Shown here piece by piece: positions 19,069 through 30,990 of a stretch of DNA of 64,000 bases. Source of the DNA: Rusavskia elegans (Eukaryota > Ascomycota > Lecanoromycetes > Teloschistales > Teloschistaceae). The DNA is taken from contig SAUG01000136.1 in the NCBI GenBank assembly GCA_011316305.1, positions 62,001 through 126,000 on the forward strand, written 5' to 3'. Every line of letters starts with the position of its first letter. Positions within the stretch are counted from its first letter, which is position 1. Position numbers and translations under genes: made by a program. Below the pieces are notes generated by a model, which was given only the letters and a program-made list of their open reading frames with translations, made no database searches and was not told where the DNA came from.

Positions 19069-21272
19069 CGTCTTCACGTTCTGTTGTTACGTAAGTGTAG
19101 TTGGGTGAACGGCTCATCGATTTACATGATGGAGTTTGCGACTTGGGTTAAATCATCGGCAACATCAGAGATGAAGTTTCATGCAATCAACCGAACAGTA
19201 AGTTTGAATAGCTATCAGGAATTTACCCAGGTTGAAAAGTCTTCCACAATAGTGTGAGAGGCCTATGAATAGCTTTCTTTGCAGTGTCGGATGGTAAAGG
19301 GCGATGATGATATGCATACAGAGTAAGCCTCAAGCCACTTTGTTGGCTGAACGTCTGCATGGAGAAGCAAAGATGTCAAGCTGTCAAATGGGTTTATGAT
19401 GGTCGCTGATAATACTGCGCAGGAAGTAGAATAAACTGTGTAAGTGGCTGTTATGTGTGTAGGTTCTGCAGTAGCTGACATCTTAATAAAGACTCTCGTT
19501 AGATGGTATCTGGCCTGGGCTACTACTTTCATCACAAAAGGTCTGCTTCAAACATATCTCACTGATCCCTTTCCCACATTAAACATAGCTACCAGTCACG
19601 ACGGTGGCTGTCTCGACGTCTTAACAAAACCACACGATCGTGGTGGAGATCCAAACACCGGGGCAAAGATAAATTTGTGTATTATATGATGATAGAGAGA
19701 GGTAATAACATATACGGCCCCAGAAGGTGTCAAAATGGCACCCGTCCGCTTGTCCCAAGTTAAGCCTCCAGTTGGCAGATTGACAGTTTGGTCGGAGACG
19801 ATTCCACGTTGGTACAAGTACACAAAAAGACAAATCATGTTGGCTCTTCCCTTCTTCGCTACACGCGGGGTGATTTCCCTCTCTTAGAGGCCGTAATTTT
19901 TCGCTTTTGCTTTTTGGGTTTTCTAATTTGTGTGTGAGTCCTGGATCGCGTGGGATCCTACCATCTTTTTCTTAGGGTTAGGCCCTTCGACAAGATGATA
20001 TGGCACAGAGCGCAGTCATGACGGGGCTTGTGTCATGAGAAATTGGAATGTAAGTGAGCACCGGGGTATTGAATCTTTGTCCGAAGGGACATCTGCATCT
20101 TCCTATGAGCGGGTTCGGAGGCAAAATTATAAGGGTTCCAATGGATATAAAAATTGCTCCTTCCTTGCATTAGAATATTTACATCGCCGTCTCGACCCGG
20201 CAGACATTGGTCCTGGCCGTTGGGGAGCTCATACAGCTCGTAAAAGAAGGGGTTGCGCCTATACAACCATGGAAAAGAGCAGGAAGCGCTAAGCGTGACA
20301 TATGGCTAAACGGGACTCGGCCGTGGAAAAAAAATACAATCGCTAATCGTGGCGCCACTATGGATTTTAGAAATATAAAGTAATCTTTCCCCACTGGCAC
20401 ATTTTCACTCCGCAAAGTTGTCGGCATGGCAAACACTGTTGCAGGAGACTGGTCTCACTGAAGAAAATGAAGAGCCCCAAGCTGATCTGACGGAGCCGCC
20501 GAGAAGGCCTCTATATACAGGTACGCTCTCTCGTCGCTAATATAACCCGCTCCAAGCTTGCTACTGTAGAGACCGTAAGGACGACGAGCTCCGACTTAAC
20601 CGCAGCTCTACCGTTACGATCCGCCGACGTATCGTTGCCTGAGGCTGACACGCGGACCAAGGAACCCAACAGACTCCGTAATGCATCCTTCGATGTAGGA
20701 CCTTTAAGTGTTTTCAGCTTATCTGACTTGCCCACTCGTCTCTCCAGGTATGATCTCTTCTGGAAGCTGGTCTATGCGAGCAGGGAGTGTGACGACTTCC
20801 AGATCTGAAATAGGACGTCGCAGATTTATGCCATGCCAATGTGTACTTCGAGTTGCAGCAGTGTTGTGTTGCCAAATGGAATTTTGGATGGTTGCTGTAA
20901 GCAACTTCGAGAAGCTCAAATTGCCCCCTGGTAAACCTGACTCTGACTTGTATTGATCCTTGCTCTTCTCCGAAATTTCCACGGTTCGGAAGGGGAGAGT
21001 GTGGAGATAGACGCGTGTTGTCGATAGTCTGCTGAAGGACGACAGTGCTAACCACGATGCAGGGTGGGAACTAGGGATAATGGGACGCACGGCACTGTAG
21101 GATGAACAGGAGCTTTTGTAGGATCTCTTGTAACGACGGAACAGAGACTTCTGTTCGTGTCATCGTTGTTGATATTGTAGTGGAAGGGTAGGAGGCTGGA
21201 TAGGAGTATGACAAAGATGCTCTATTCAAGATTGTCAGCGGGCCATGTCTGGTGTAAACCCTGGATTAGATC
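19069..21272. other. Long stretch without a supported gene
   Basis: Only short frames are present on both strands, none with a clear start context, splice pattern or family motif. A minus-strand frame at about 20719-21090 is moderately protein-like but begins at GTG and matches nothing I know. This may be decayed accessory DNA like the neighbouring pseudogenes. Confidence 0.45.
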
Positions 21273-22004
21273 CTATACATGGATGATCGCAGGGTGTGCG
21301 CAAATGGAAGACGGGACCGGGGAGAGAGGCCTTAAATGTACGAACCAGGATACGCCATCCTCCAAACACTGTTCGAAAGTGACGGATTTCGACTGGCCTG
21401 TGGGGGAGCTGATCTCCACCAGACCCTTCTGTAGGTGTAATGATAGCAGCTTCGCTGACTTTATCGAGCGAGTCGTTGGACGTCGGGTTGGTAAAGCGGG
21501 CTTAGACTTGCCAACCCTGTTTGGAGGGGATTTAGGAGGGAGTTGCAGCTGGAAGCCGGAAGGAAGAGGCGGAAAAAAGGGTAGGGTAAGTCTGCGAGTT
21601 GTTGAGGGCCGCCGACGAGTTGACATGGGAGGACATTGGCTGGGTTGCAAGGAATAATCGCGGAATCCAGGCATAGGAGGGGTAATGGGAGGAGACCATA
21701 GTCGCCTTCGAGCTTCTCGTCGTGCCTGATATTCGGGGGTCCAGAAACGCGACCTCTTTTGCTTGGGAGACGGCAGGTTGTTCATTTCATCCTCGGCTTC
21801 CTGTGGATCGACTTCGGTCTCGTTGTCGGAGAGCGGCTCTGGCTGACATCGGCGTATCATTTCCTCGAAGTCCTTCTGTGACTCTTCGTACCCGCGACAC
21901 TCCCTAGCTAACCGATGAACCTCCCATGAGGTGGGCTGGACGTCCCGTGGCCAGGATCTTATATTGGCACATTTGAGTTCATCGTGATTGCAGGCTGGCG
22001 CCAT
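21273..22004 (-). CDS. Hypothetical, largely disordered protein
   Basis: A 243-residue protein from the ATG at 22004 (MAPACNHDELK). The N-terminal 50 residues form amphipathic, Glu/Arg-rich sequence (WEVHRLARECRGYEESQK). The centre is acidic, then Arg/Pro/Ser rich with repeated PPxxPP-like and SPPITPP motifs. No domain is recognised. Composition and length fit a lineage-specific regulatory or scaffold protein. It is transcribed away from the kinase pseudogene at 22307, with which it would share a promoter of about 300 bp. Confidence 0.5.
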   Translation of the reverse strand: MAPACNHDELKCANIRSWPRDVQPTSWEVHRLARECRGYEESQKDFEEMIRRCQPEPLSDNETEVDPQEAEDEMNNLPSPKQKRSRFWTPEYQARREARRRLWSPPITPPMPGFRDYSLQPSQCPPMSTRRRPSTTRRLTLPFFPPLPSGFQLQLPPKSPPNRVGKSKPALPTRRPTTRSIKSAKLLSLHLQKGLVEISSPTGQSKSVTFEQCLEDGVSWFVHLRPLSPVPSSICAHPAIIHV

Positions 22005-22306
22005 AGCATGGGTTGTTGTGCTGCAAATGGGCAGCGCTGAGTTCGAAGTGATGATAATGATGACAGAGGAGCGAAGGTGGATCTAGTCTAAGAAGCTACC
22101 TCAAGTAGGTTAGCTTCAAATTTCATGCACGTGACAGCGCAATCGTCATCGCGTCTCGTCTAATCCCACCTCGTGTCACCGCGGTTGGCGGGGTAATCAA
22201 GCAACGCATCAACAGAATCAAGATCTACCAGCTATCCCACCACCATTGCACGGTGCGCTGTGCTTTATCTAGCCATTTTCGCTTCTCGTCCATCAGCACA
22301 ATCAAA

Positions 22307-24263
22307 ATGTCCTCGAGTTCAGATCCATGCGCTCCGACACAAGCCATAGATAGCCCGCAAAGGCTATACGCCGAGATCGAGGCTTCCGCTGCTCAAACGG
22401 ACCATGGACCAGATATTCTCCATATTATTCCTCTCAATACCGAAGCCCGCCGTGCCTTCGATACAGTAGCACAGGCAGCAAAGCAGGGAACACTTGCCCC
22501 GCTCCATGCTCAGTACGTATGCGTCACAGGAAGCCGTCCGCTCGTAGATCACGCCAAAGATGTCACCAGCACTAGAGATGGTAGGGATCCGCCGGCCACG
22601 GTTCTCACGGGGCATTACCGCCTCTCGTTCTCGCTTATGGCAGTGTTAAAGGCCCCACTTTGGGTAAGTACACGCACAGACATTGAATCATCTGTACTTC
22701 TCCTTGCAGGTGGTTCTCTATCAGTGTCCCAAGTCCATAGTTTCATACGGCAATGTATCCCTTCCACTGCCAGGGTCTCTGTTCACCCCAATGGCCATTG
22801 TCATAATTGCTCTTCTGTTTTTGCGGCCCATAGAAAGAATGGAGAAAGACAGCCGTTACCTCGCTAGGCAACATCGACCATCCGTCCGCCTGCGTATTTA
22901 GAGTAGCCGTGATGTACCCTGGATGAACCTGTGAATAACTGCATCCCCTAGCAGGCTCAGAGGCTCGCAAAGAAGCAGTTGAGATGGGTCGCTCTAGCTA
23001 ATACGTCGATAGGTCGTCGGTAGGGGCTCGAAGACACGATTCGAATCAACACGTAATGTCGACATTCTTCTCGTTGCACCAGATACAACGGGTTATTCAA
23101 ACCTCGCCGCTGCTCATCTCTATCTTGGTATCCACTCCAAATCTGGCGTATGGCGAATTAAGGCGGGCGCAGAGATTACAGTCGACGATGAAGACTACCA
23201 GCAGGATGAAGAAGTCTATTTACGTCGGCCTAAGACTGGAATCGAACTCTTGGACATGCAATACATAATCCAATTCAAAGTAAATACGCCCGAATTGGAA
23301 GATGAATATCTTAAAGCACGAAATGCAAGTCTCCTAAGAGAATGATATCCCCTTCCGCACATAGGTATATCTGGTATTCCAATCCAAGGTAATACAGATT
23401 TCGATTCGATTGTATTCCGCCACGGACTCGGTAGTGGTAGTTTCGGCAGTGTGTACGAGAGATATAGTCCCGCTAACGGTAAGCTTCGAGTGGCAAAGCG
23501 GATTATACTGCAGTCCGCCTACAGAAGAGAGGAGGTAGACCTAGAGATACAAGCTTTGCAACGTTTTAAAGGTTGTTTGGGTATTATAGAGCTGGTCGAT
23601 TGGCGGACTGCTCTTAATAGCAGAAATCTGCTGGTTTCGCACTACCCACTGGACGTCTACCTTATATACGAAAAGGGTGTTGCATTTAATAAATTCGATT
23701 GGAGTACCGTCTCCTGGGACATCAAACGATCCTTATGCTACCAGCTACTGATAGGACTTAAAACTATCTATAATACAGGGTGTATGTACCGGGACATCAC
23801 GCCAATAAATATTCTCGTCTTCCCCAACGAAGAACCCCCTTAAGCCGTTTTGTACGACTTCGGTAAATTCTGCGATACCCTAACGGAGGTCGAAACAAGA
23901 TTAGCAGGTTGGCTTTATCTGCCCCCTGAACTGGAGAAAGATAGAAGAAATCTATATAACGAGAAGCTGGATATCTGGATGCTCGGACTGGCCTTGACAT
24001 ACTCTTGGTGGCCGCAGACGAATAGTCGTCAACCCAGGAAGACGGATGATTTCGTTCACATAAAAAGGATATTGCTCGAGAATAAGGCTAGTAATGGCTT
24101 GAGTATCCTGATCGCTCGCATGATGGAATGGCAACCTCAGGAAAGACCTTCGGCCGCAGACGCCCTGAAAGACGAGACGATGCAGCAGTATGCAGCTGGA
24201 CAGGCGCACGGCATGGCATCGCCTTCGACATCGAAGCGGCCCTACAGCTCAACGGACAGATGA
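22307..24263 (+). pseudogene. FHA-domain serine/threonine protein kinase, decayed
   Basis: The reading starts MSSSSDPCAPTQA and has an N-terminal block (DILHIIPLNTEARRAF). An apparent intron begins at about 22665 (GTAAGT...GCAG). A region near 23013-23330 reads VGRGSKTRFESTRNVDILL and GVWRIKAG, an FHA-like fold. The kinase domain follows: GLGSGSFGSVYE (Gly loop), RVAKRI (lysine), YRDITPINILV (catalytic loop), LYDFGKF (Mg loop) and LPPE. A TAA at 23841-23843 sits between catalytic and Mg loops, where related kinases read through, and further stops lie around 22900-23010 and 23345. The 23841 stop is compatible with C-to-T change at CAA. Unresolved introns could explain some breaks, but not that one easily. 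Confidence 0.65.
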
Positions 24264-25036
24264 TCATTGATGGGCAGTGACCGGTGCTGTCACATCAATT
24301 GATATGATGCGTCAGGGATACCTCGACAACCAGGCAAAAACACCTCGACCGTCAGGCAGCAAGGATCAGGCTACGCTCAACGGATCACCTTTCAGTGGAT
24401 GGATTGCTTCACGAGTCTGTCACGGAGCACGCAGGCTGCACCAGAAATGGGGCATCAATGTCACTTAAAGTCGACTGGTATTGCATTTATGGACTATGTA
24501 CAGTTGGTCTCGACAATATCTGTTCATTCTCACACCGAAGCCGACCTTCAGTCCTTATGGCGCAGCTCCCGGAATGTCGGCAGTACTGGCTGCAACGTCG
24601 TCTCACTACCCTGACTATCGCGTTCGAAATCCTCCGACGGCTGTTCTTTTCATCCACGTGGAGCGTGCCATGACGGATCATTTCGTGCTGTTCACTGGGC
24701 ACAGAGCCTTGTTTAACGTCGTTATGGGATCTTGATCCTGGAATCTCTCGTGCTCGCCACGACCCACTCTTTTCTCCTGACATCGAACGGCTGGTGATCT
24801 GGCTTCTAGCCGGTCCGTCCTCTAACCGGATATGATTGCCCTTAATGCTAACACAGGACTGGTAGGGGTTTTTGACGAGCTTTCCAAATTCGGGAGCGGT
24901 GCTGCAGCTTGCTCGCCGATTCAACTAGGTATGGACACGAATTCAGACTTCGTCGCCCAACTCTGACACCATCACAGCTGAGCCCAAGGCTCCGAGAGAC
25001 TAATTGCAATTGACTGCGGAGCCTGAACCCGACCCC
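24264..25036. other. No supported gene
   Basis: The sequence has the composition of former coding DNA, with many mid-length frames that switch. It may be the decayed 3' part of the kinase gene or its neighbour. Nothing can be named. Confidence 0.4.
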
Positions 25037-25567
25037 ATGACCGACGGCACCACCCAATGTGCTTCAGCTCTCCTGTTCATACGTCACGCACAGCCACCAA
25101 AGCATCCTATTATTCAACACCCATGTGACCAGCAGAAGAGCGAGAGCAATCTAAAGCAACAGGTGGACTCGGTGCAGCCTTCTGGAGACTTTTCTTCCGA
25201 TCAGAGTACTGTAGTCGAACATCTGAACGATGACATTGACACTGCTGATCTTGTCGCAGCCTCGTTCCGTGCGCCGGACATCCCTGCGCAGGTATTCCAA
25301 TTGACCCATCAACTCCTGGTAATGGCTCCGCCTACACAAGTCCTGGAGAGACCTTACCGAGTGAGCAAGGTAGCGCTGCATTATCAGCTGATGCAGCTTC
25401 TTCATCGAGATCCTCCAGCAACCCTGAAAGCAATGATCGTCTTGGCCCAACGTGGCCAGAAACCTAATCTTATCCGATACACTTATCTTGAGGTATCCTC
25501 ACGTTTTGGGGTGCTTGATAAAGAGTGGTCTCTAATGTGGTCCCAAATGGGAGAATTGTGGAATTGA
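25037..25567 (+). CDS. Hypothetical protein
   Basis: About 176 residues from the ATG at 25037. The first 80 residues are polar and probably disordered. The rest (VFQLTHQLLVMAPPTQVLE to MGELWN) looks like a compact helical domain. No family is recognised. It follows the kinase pseudogene on the same strand and could be a remnant of the same locus. Confidence 0.35.
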   Translation: MTDGTTQCASALLFIRHAQPPKHPIIQHPCDQQKSESNLKQQVDSVQPSGDFSSDQSTVVEHLNDDIDTADLVAASFRAPDIPAQVFQLTHQLLVMAPPTQVLERPYRVSKVALHYQLMQLLHRDPPATLKAMIVLAQRGQKPNLIRYTYLEVSSRFGVLDKEWSLMWSQMGELWN

Positions 25568-26197
25568 GGAAGGAGCAGAAGAGCTCTCAAGGGTACCTGA
25601 AAGATATGGGGCATGACGGCTAGCTAAGGTTCGGATCGATCTCTGTCTGTTCGAGTTACGTTTGACGATATCCTTTTTGTGTACTTTGCGCTTCAACACA
25701 GGGATGGCGTTATCCTTGTAGTATGATCATGTTCGGCATGTTCAAAGAGGATTGAGCCATAAGGTGTCATTCATTCGATGCAAGGATCCGACTTCCTTTG
25801 TTTGTTCGTCAACATGGCCTTCAGTCAAGGTTCCCTTGAGCGGTTGTCTTATTTAAAATACGACTTCTTCTTGTACTCCAGTACATATGAGTTAACTAAG
25901 CCGAAACGCTAGCGTGACGGTCTAATTTTTAATTGACCATTCAGACTCGTTTGCATGCCTTGAAGCAATACTCGAAACATATGTGATATAAGGAATTCCT
26001 CGCCAAGGGGGTTTCCTATTGTATATATTTTAATTCTGATTTCTCTTTCTTGTGGATTCCCATCTCAGGAACAGGTTCCGAGAGACTCAATAAAACACAA
26101 TCAGTGAGTATTCAAATAAAATCATCGTAACGTTTTGCGTGCACGAGCTATCGTCATATGTCTTGCGTTTTTCTCCTGCCAAAGAACCAACGTCTCA
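25568..26197. other. No supported gene
   Basis: Composition becomes AT-richer towards the second transposon block. A possible 5' untranslated exon or intron for the small gene at 26198 may be present, but it is not resolvable. Confidence 0.4.
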
Positions 26198-26434
26198 ATG
26201 TCCGGCAATGAACAAATAGAGAAGTCGAAGCCTACGATCGAGTGGGCATGCAAGATGTTTAAGCGCTATGTCAAGCGTATTCAAGACCGGGCTGCTGATC
26301 GTGGGCATCGGATGGAGCCCCATAGCAAAACCGGAGAATTCTATACTCCGCTGACGTATTTGATCAACGACGAAGTCAAGAGCTATGACCTAACGAAGGA
26401 GGATCCAAGCGGCAAATCTCCTCAGCTGGCTTGA
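26198..26434 (+). CDS. Small hypothetical charged protein
   Basis: 78 residues from ATG 26198 (MSGNEQIEKSKPTIEWACK). It is rich in Lys, Glu and Arg and has a probable helix (FKRYVKRIQDRAADRG). It is the last normal-composition frame before the RIP block. No family is known, and it may be the C-terminal exon of something larger. Confidence 0.4.
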   Translation: MSGNEQIEKSKPTIEWACKMFKRYVKRIQDRAADRGHRMEPHSKTGEFYTPLTYLINDEVKSYDLTKEDPSGKSPQLA

Positions 26435-27091
26435 GGATAGTTACGGTTTTGCGGGGCTCTTAATCCTCCATATAGGATTTATCTAGGGGATTGTCTGCAA
26501 ATACTAGTTCGATATATGGAAATTTCATTTGATTCTATATTTTTGGAAATCTTCTTCGATCTATTTAGAGAGACATACGTGGTTGCGGAAGATCTTGCCA
26601 CCATAATAGCACTGGTTGTCTCAAGGTGCCCGGATATAGAGATATTTCTGTAGCATAGATGGTTGTAGCTCTTCTTGCTTTACAACGCAGCCTTCTAATC
26701 CGCTAATGCTATGGAGAGGCTCTCTGTCCATCTTATACTATTTCGTAGATAGGAAGATTGAAGTCAATTTTAGTACGGCACGTTGGGCATTTCTTCTATA
26801 TATCCGTCGATACGCGATACCGTAACTTCTATTGAATTAAATACCCTTAGCAAAATATATATCAGCACGATAGCAGTATACTACTGAGAGTTATACTGCA
26901 GATAACGTAACTTGCTCTTTCAAGTTTGCTTTCCAAATCCTGCGCCTGTCTTTCTAGATATTGTACTTTGTCTATCAGATCCTTTTCCTTGGCAACGTAT
27001 CCTGCCGTTCAGTTTCCAGTCGCGATTCAAGCTTTCAATATTTCTCTCCTATACCCGTTTGCATTGTTGTAGGCTTTAGATTTTACTAATA
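26435..27091. other. Transition into the RIP block
   Basis: No gene is visible. CA and TG are still common up to about 27110, then nearly vanish. This places the edge of RIP at the Copia LTR boundary. Confidence 0.6.
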
Positions 27092-27312
27092 TGAGCTCCA
27101 GTGCAGGAGTAAGAATTTGCATGAAAAATAAATGTATATTATATATTCTGGAAAGCAGAAGAAAAGGAAATCTATAAATAGCTAAATAGTACGCGTAATA
27201 AATAAATACTAGATCTAAATAGGTAACGCTAGCTATAATAGGAAGTATTTATAACCTTAAAAGTCCGTTTTCTATCGCGTATCCCGGAATTATTTCCGTA
27301 TTAACTATAAAT
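27092..27312 (-). repeat. Copia 3' LTR, major part
   Basis: Aligns with 36989-37201 without large gaps. Differences are mostly G/A or C/T, as RIP produces. It starts TGAGCTCCAG where the other LTR has TAAATTCCAG. The last 12 bases of this LTR are displaced to 30668-30679 by the Gypsy-type insertion. Confidence 0.85.
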
Positions 27313-27723
27313 TATAACGTCTCTGTACGTTAAAAGGCGTTACGTTCGAGCCTAGCTACAGCCGTAGGCGTAGTCCGAGCTACTAAATAGTAAAGGAGTC
27401 CTAGTATAGATTATTATAACTAATTCCGCGCAGCCGCGAAGGTACGGTTATAATATTATAAAGCGTCTACGTTATATAGATAATTAAGAAAAAAATAGTA
27501 GAGACGTATTTAATAATTATATTAACGACTAACGAGAGAAGCTATCTAATAAGAGTAAAAAGCGATATATATAGTAAAAGTAGCCGATAGTACCGATAGG
27601 TAGCCGTCCGCTAAAAGTCTCTATATAGAGGTCGGCTATAGCGGCTATACGTAGCTATAGTTAATTAGACTCGTTTATATAGCTAATTTTCTAATATATT
27701 TCTATAGAATTATAGATATAATA
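27313..27723 (-). repeat. LTR of nested Gypsy-type element, left copy
   Basis: 411 bp, collinear with 30252-30662. Contains the palindromic CTCTATATAGAG segment followed by GGCTATAGCGGCTATA repeats. Confidence 0.9.
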
Positions 27724-30251
27724 TAGCCCCCCCTATATTGTTTTATACCTAGTTCTTCCGTCTATAGAATCTTTAAAATCTAATATTTCTTTACTTTCTT
27801 TCTTTCTTTCTTTAATATTATTATTATATATTCTCGAAGAGGTAATCGTTTAAAATCTTTCCGTCGAATTTAGTTAAAGAGTATTATTATACCTTTCCTT
27901 TATAGTCTCTATACTTATAATCTTTTAAAAAAGTATAAAATCGAAGTAGATAGTAATATATATAGCGAATATACTCGGGTTTAAAAGTTTTATAATCTTT
28001 TAATTTTTAATATAATTTATATTATCTGTTTTCTTTTTACGCGCGTTTCCCTTTCGTTAATATATCTAGAGAAATACTTTAAAGATAAAAAAAATAAACT
28101 TTATTCGGATATTAGGAATATTTTTAATAAATATACCGAGGCGCGACGCCGTATCGAGTTTTTTTTAGATTCTAAAAAGGAAATTCGTAATTAACGTTTT
28201 ATTTAAAAATCGGATCTACGCCGTCTTTTTAGAAAATAAAAGCGTTTTATTATTTATTATCGCGTTTTAAATAAATATAAAAGTAATTTTATCGTTTAGA
28301 AGTAACGTATCCTATTTTATTTTAACGAACCTAATAATCTAGTTATATTCTACTCCTCTATTAGTTTTACGCTAGCTATATAATAGACGTCCGTTAAATC
28401 TATTCCCGGTTTTAATTCGGATAATTTAAATCGGTTTCTAAAGAACTTCGATTTTTTTCTATCTTTAGAGATATCGGGGTTATAAAAGAGTATCTAGTTA
28501 AAGATTTCTTTATATCTTTTTATTAATTTTAAATTATATATTAATATTATAAGTTATATTTAAATCTTCCGATATCTCTACTAATTTTTATTTTTTAGCG
28601 ACTATCTCGTCCTATAATAATAAAGTTAGAGACTATTCGTCTCTTAGTTATATACTAAATATAGAGTCTAGAATTTCTTTTTCTAAATATTTTTCTGGTT
28701 TAAATATAGAGTTATATTCGACTTTTTCTACTTATTTAATAATACTTTTATAGATTTTTTTAATATCTATAATTTCTAGATTATCTCCTAGATTTTATTA
28801 TATTTTAGCGCTAATTATAAAAGTAGATAGTAGTATTCTTTCTAGATCTTTATTTTCTATATCTCGCCTCCTTTTTTAAAAAGATTATTAATTTCCTGGA
28901 TTTAGTTATAATCCGTATTTAATATAATATCTAATTTTCTATATAGGAGGTTTTTATATATAAGAAAATATATTATCTATAGCTCTATTTTTCTTCCGAC
29001 TATATTTTTTTATACCGGTATTCCGGAAATAGACTCTTTCTATTTATTTCAAAATACGATATACTAACGGTTACTTTCGATTATTATAAAATTTAAAACT
29101 CTAATAAGTCTATTTTTTATTTTAACTTCTATTTCTATAATTCTATTATTTTATTGTAGGAGTATTTAGATATATCTGTAGATTTATCTATATAGTCCTT
29201 TTATAATTTAATTTTCTTTCTTTCTATTTACTAAAGCTATAGTTTTATAACCTCTAATTTTAATTTTAAGCGCTGCTATAAGAGGTTTTTCGATTTTATA
29301 CGGCTTAAATTCTAATATTAGCTTCTATTTCGCTCTTTTTAATTCCGTAGAGTATTATTCTATACCTTTTTTATCCGATAGATAGATAAGGTAATTTTTA
29401 TTATAACAGGCTATCTAACTTTTAGTTATATATTTTCTAGCTTTTTTCCCGAATAATTCTTCTATTATTTCGAGTTAGTACTCGATTACCTTTATTACTT
29501 CCAAAACTAGATAATTTCTTTTAAAATATTCCGTTTTTCTATATAAATAATAAATTTTAATCCGCGACCCTTTATTTTTAGTAGTATCGAATTCTATTAG
29601 GTTTTCTTTAGGCTATCTTTTAGCGGGTCCTATTTTACTAAGCGCCTGTTTATCTAAATATATTTTATACTACCTAGTATTAATTCTAGTTGCTATCTCG
29701 ATAAGAAATACTAGTAAATTTAGTTTTTTAATTATTTTAATAGCTTTTTTAACTTTTATATAAAGTCTTTTATAAAAGTAGACTTTTAGAACTAAATCTT
29801 CCTAGTCTATTTTATATACTAACGTTCTAAACTAAGTAGTATAGGTAGCTACCGACTTCTACTATCTTAGAACTATTAGTTTCCTTTCTATTATTCTATT
29901 TTTATCGTTATTTCCGAAGGTTTTTTTTATAGCTGTAATTAGATTACCGAAGGTATAGAAGATTTATAATATTTTATCTTTTCTTTAACTTTCCGGATTA
30001 TTAAGATAGTCTTTTATATAGAGCTACGCTTAGTTAAAGGCTGCTTTTCCTAAATATAATATTATAAATAGAATTTTAATTACTTTATTCGAAAACTAGT
30101 TTATATATAATATAAAGTAGATATTTATCTAAATAAACTAAGGTTTTAAGAATCCTTTATTTCTTTTATAGATATTAGGCGTAGCTGCTCTAATAGTATC
30201 GCTTCGATCTATAGGATAGGATAACGAGACTAATATAGTAAATCGTTAAAA

Positions 30252-30662
30252 TATAACGTTTCTATACGTTAAAGGGCGTTACGTTCGAGCCTAGCTATAG
30301 CTATAGGCGTAGTCCGAACTACTAAATAATAAAGGAGTTCTAGTATAGATTATTATAACTAATCCCGCGTAGCCGCGAAAGTATAGTTATAATATTACGA
30401 AGTATCTATATTATATAGATAATTAAAAAGAGAATAGTAGAGACGTATTTAATAATTATATTAATAACTAACGAGAAAAGCTATCTAATAGAAATAAGGA
30501 GCGATATATATAGTAAAAGTAGCCGATAATATCGACAGGTAGCTATTCGCTAAAAACCTCTATATAGAGGTCGGCTATAGCGGCTATAGGCGGCTATAGT
30601 TAATTAGACTCGCTTATATAACCAATTCTCTAACGTGCCTCTGTGGAATCGTGGACGTAATA
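30252..30662 (-). repeat. LTR of nested Gypsy-type element, right copy
   Basis: 411 bp and collinear with the left copy. Its end (about 30630-30655) keeps several CA/TG-type sites lost in the left copy, so RIP hit the two copies unevenly. Confidence 0.9.
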
Positions 30663-30667
30663 TAAAT

Positions 30668-30679
30668 ACTATATTCGTA
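30668..30679 (-). repeat. Copia 3' LTR, displaced terminal 12 bases
   Basis: ACTATATTCGTA matches the last 12 bases of the other Copia LTR (ATCATATTCGCA at 37210-37221) apart from RIP-like changes. It lies directly after the second TAAAT. Confidence 0.8.
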
Positions 30680-30909
30680 GGTCTATATATTTTTTTAGAA
30701 TCGATAGCGAACGCCGATAAACTTTAATTTTATATAACCTTTATTAATAGTATTACCGCGTATATCCTCCTTTTAAATTAGTATAGAATTAACCGTATTA
30801 TAGGTAGTAAATGTCGAAATTAAAAAATTTAAATCTTAGGTTAAATTATATACTAAGTATTAAACTAAAATAGCTAGAATTTAACGTATAAAAAAAGTAA
30901 AAAAAAATT

Positions 30910-30990
30910 AGCGGAACCCGGATTCGAACCGAGGTTTAATAAATATAAATCTATAATACTAGAGTTATAGTAATAGTAATTACCGTTATA
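30910..30990 (-). pseudogene. tRNA-like relic with T-arm and T-tract
   Basis: On the minus strand, CTCGG TTCGAAT CCGGG forms a good T-arm, followed by GTTCCGCT and a run of T as at a Pol III terminator. The 5' half is so AT-mutated that acceptor and D arms cannot be drawn. It lies between Copia RNase H and its 3' LTR. It may be an old tRNA or another tRNA-derived repeat. Confidence 0.35.

Larger units (their letters stand above)
27313..30662 (-). mobile_element. Gypsy-type LTR element nested in the Copia LTR
   Basis: Two 411-bp LTRs (27313-27723 and 30252-30662) bound a 2.53-kb interior. A 5-bp target duplication TAAAT flanks the element (27308-27312 and 30663-30667). The intact Copia LTR at 36989-37221 is the matching empty site. 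Near the right LTR, minus-strand translation gives a Gypsy-like gag: QFSNKVIKILFIILYL, GKAAFNQA, FGNLITAIKKTFGNND and TTQFRTLV. The interior is too short for full gag-pol, so the element was probably non-autonomous or deleted. LTR ends read TATAAC...TAATA, consistent with TG...CA after RIP. Confidence 0.85.

Noticed and set aside
20719..21090. 123-codon minus-strand frame with moderately protein-like content
   Set aside because: It starts at GTG, has no homologous feature, and the opposite strand is equally open.
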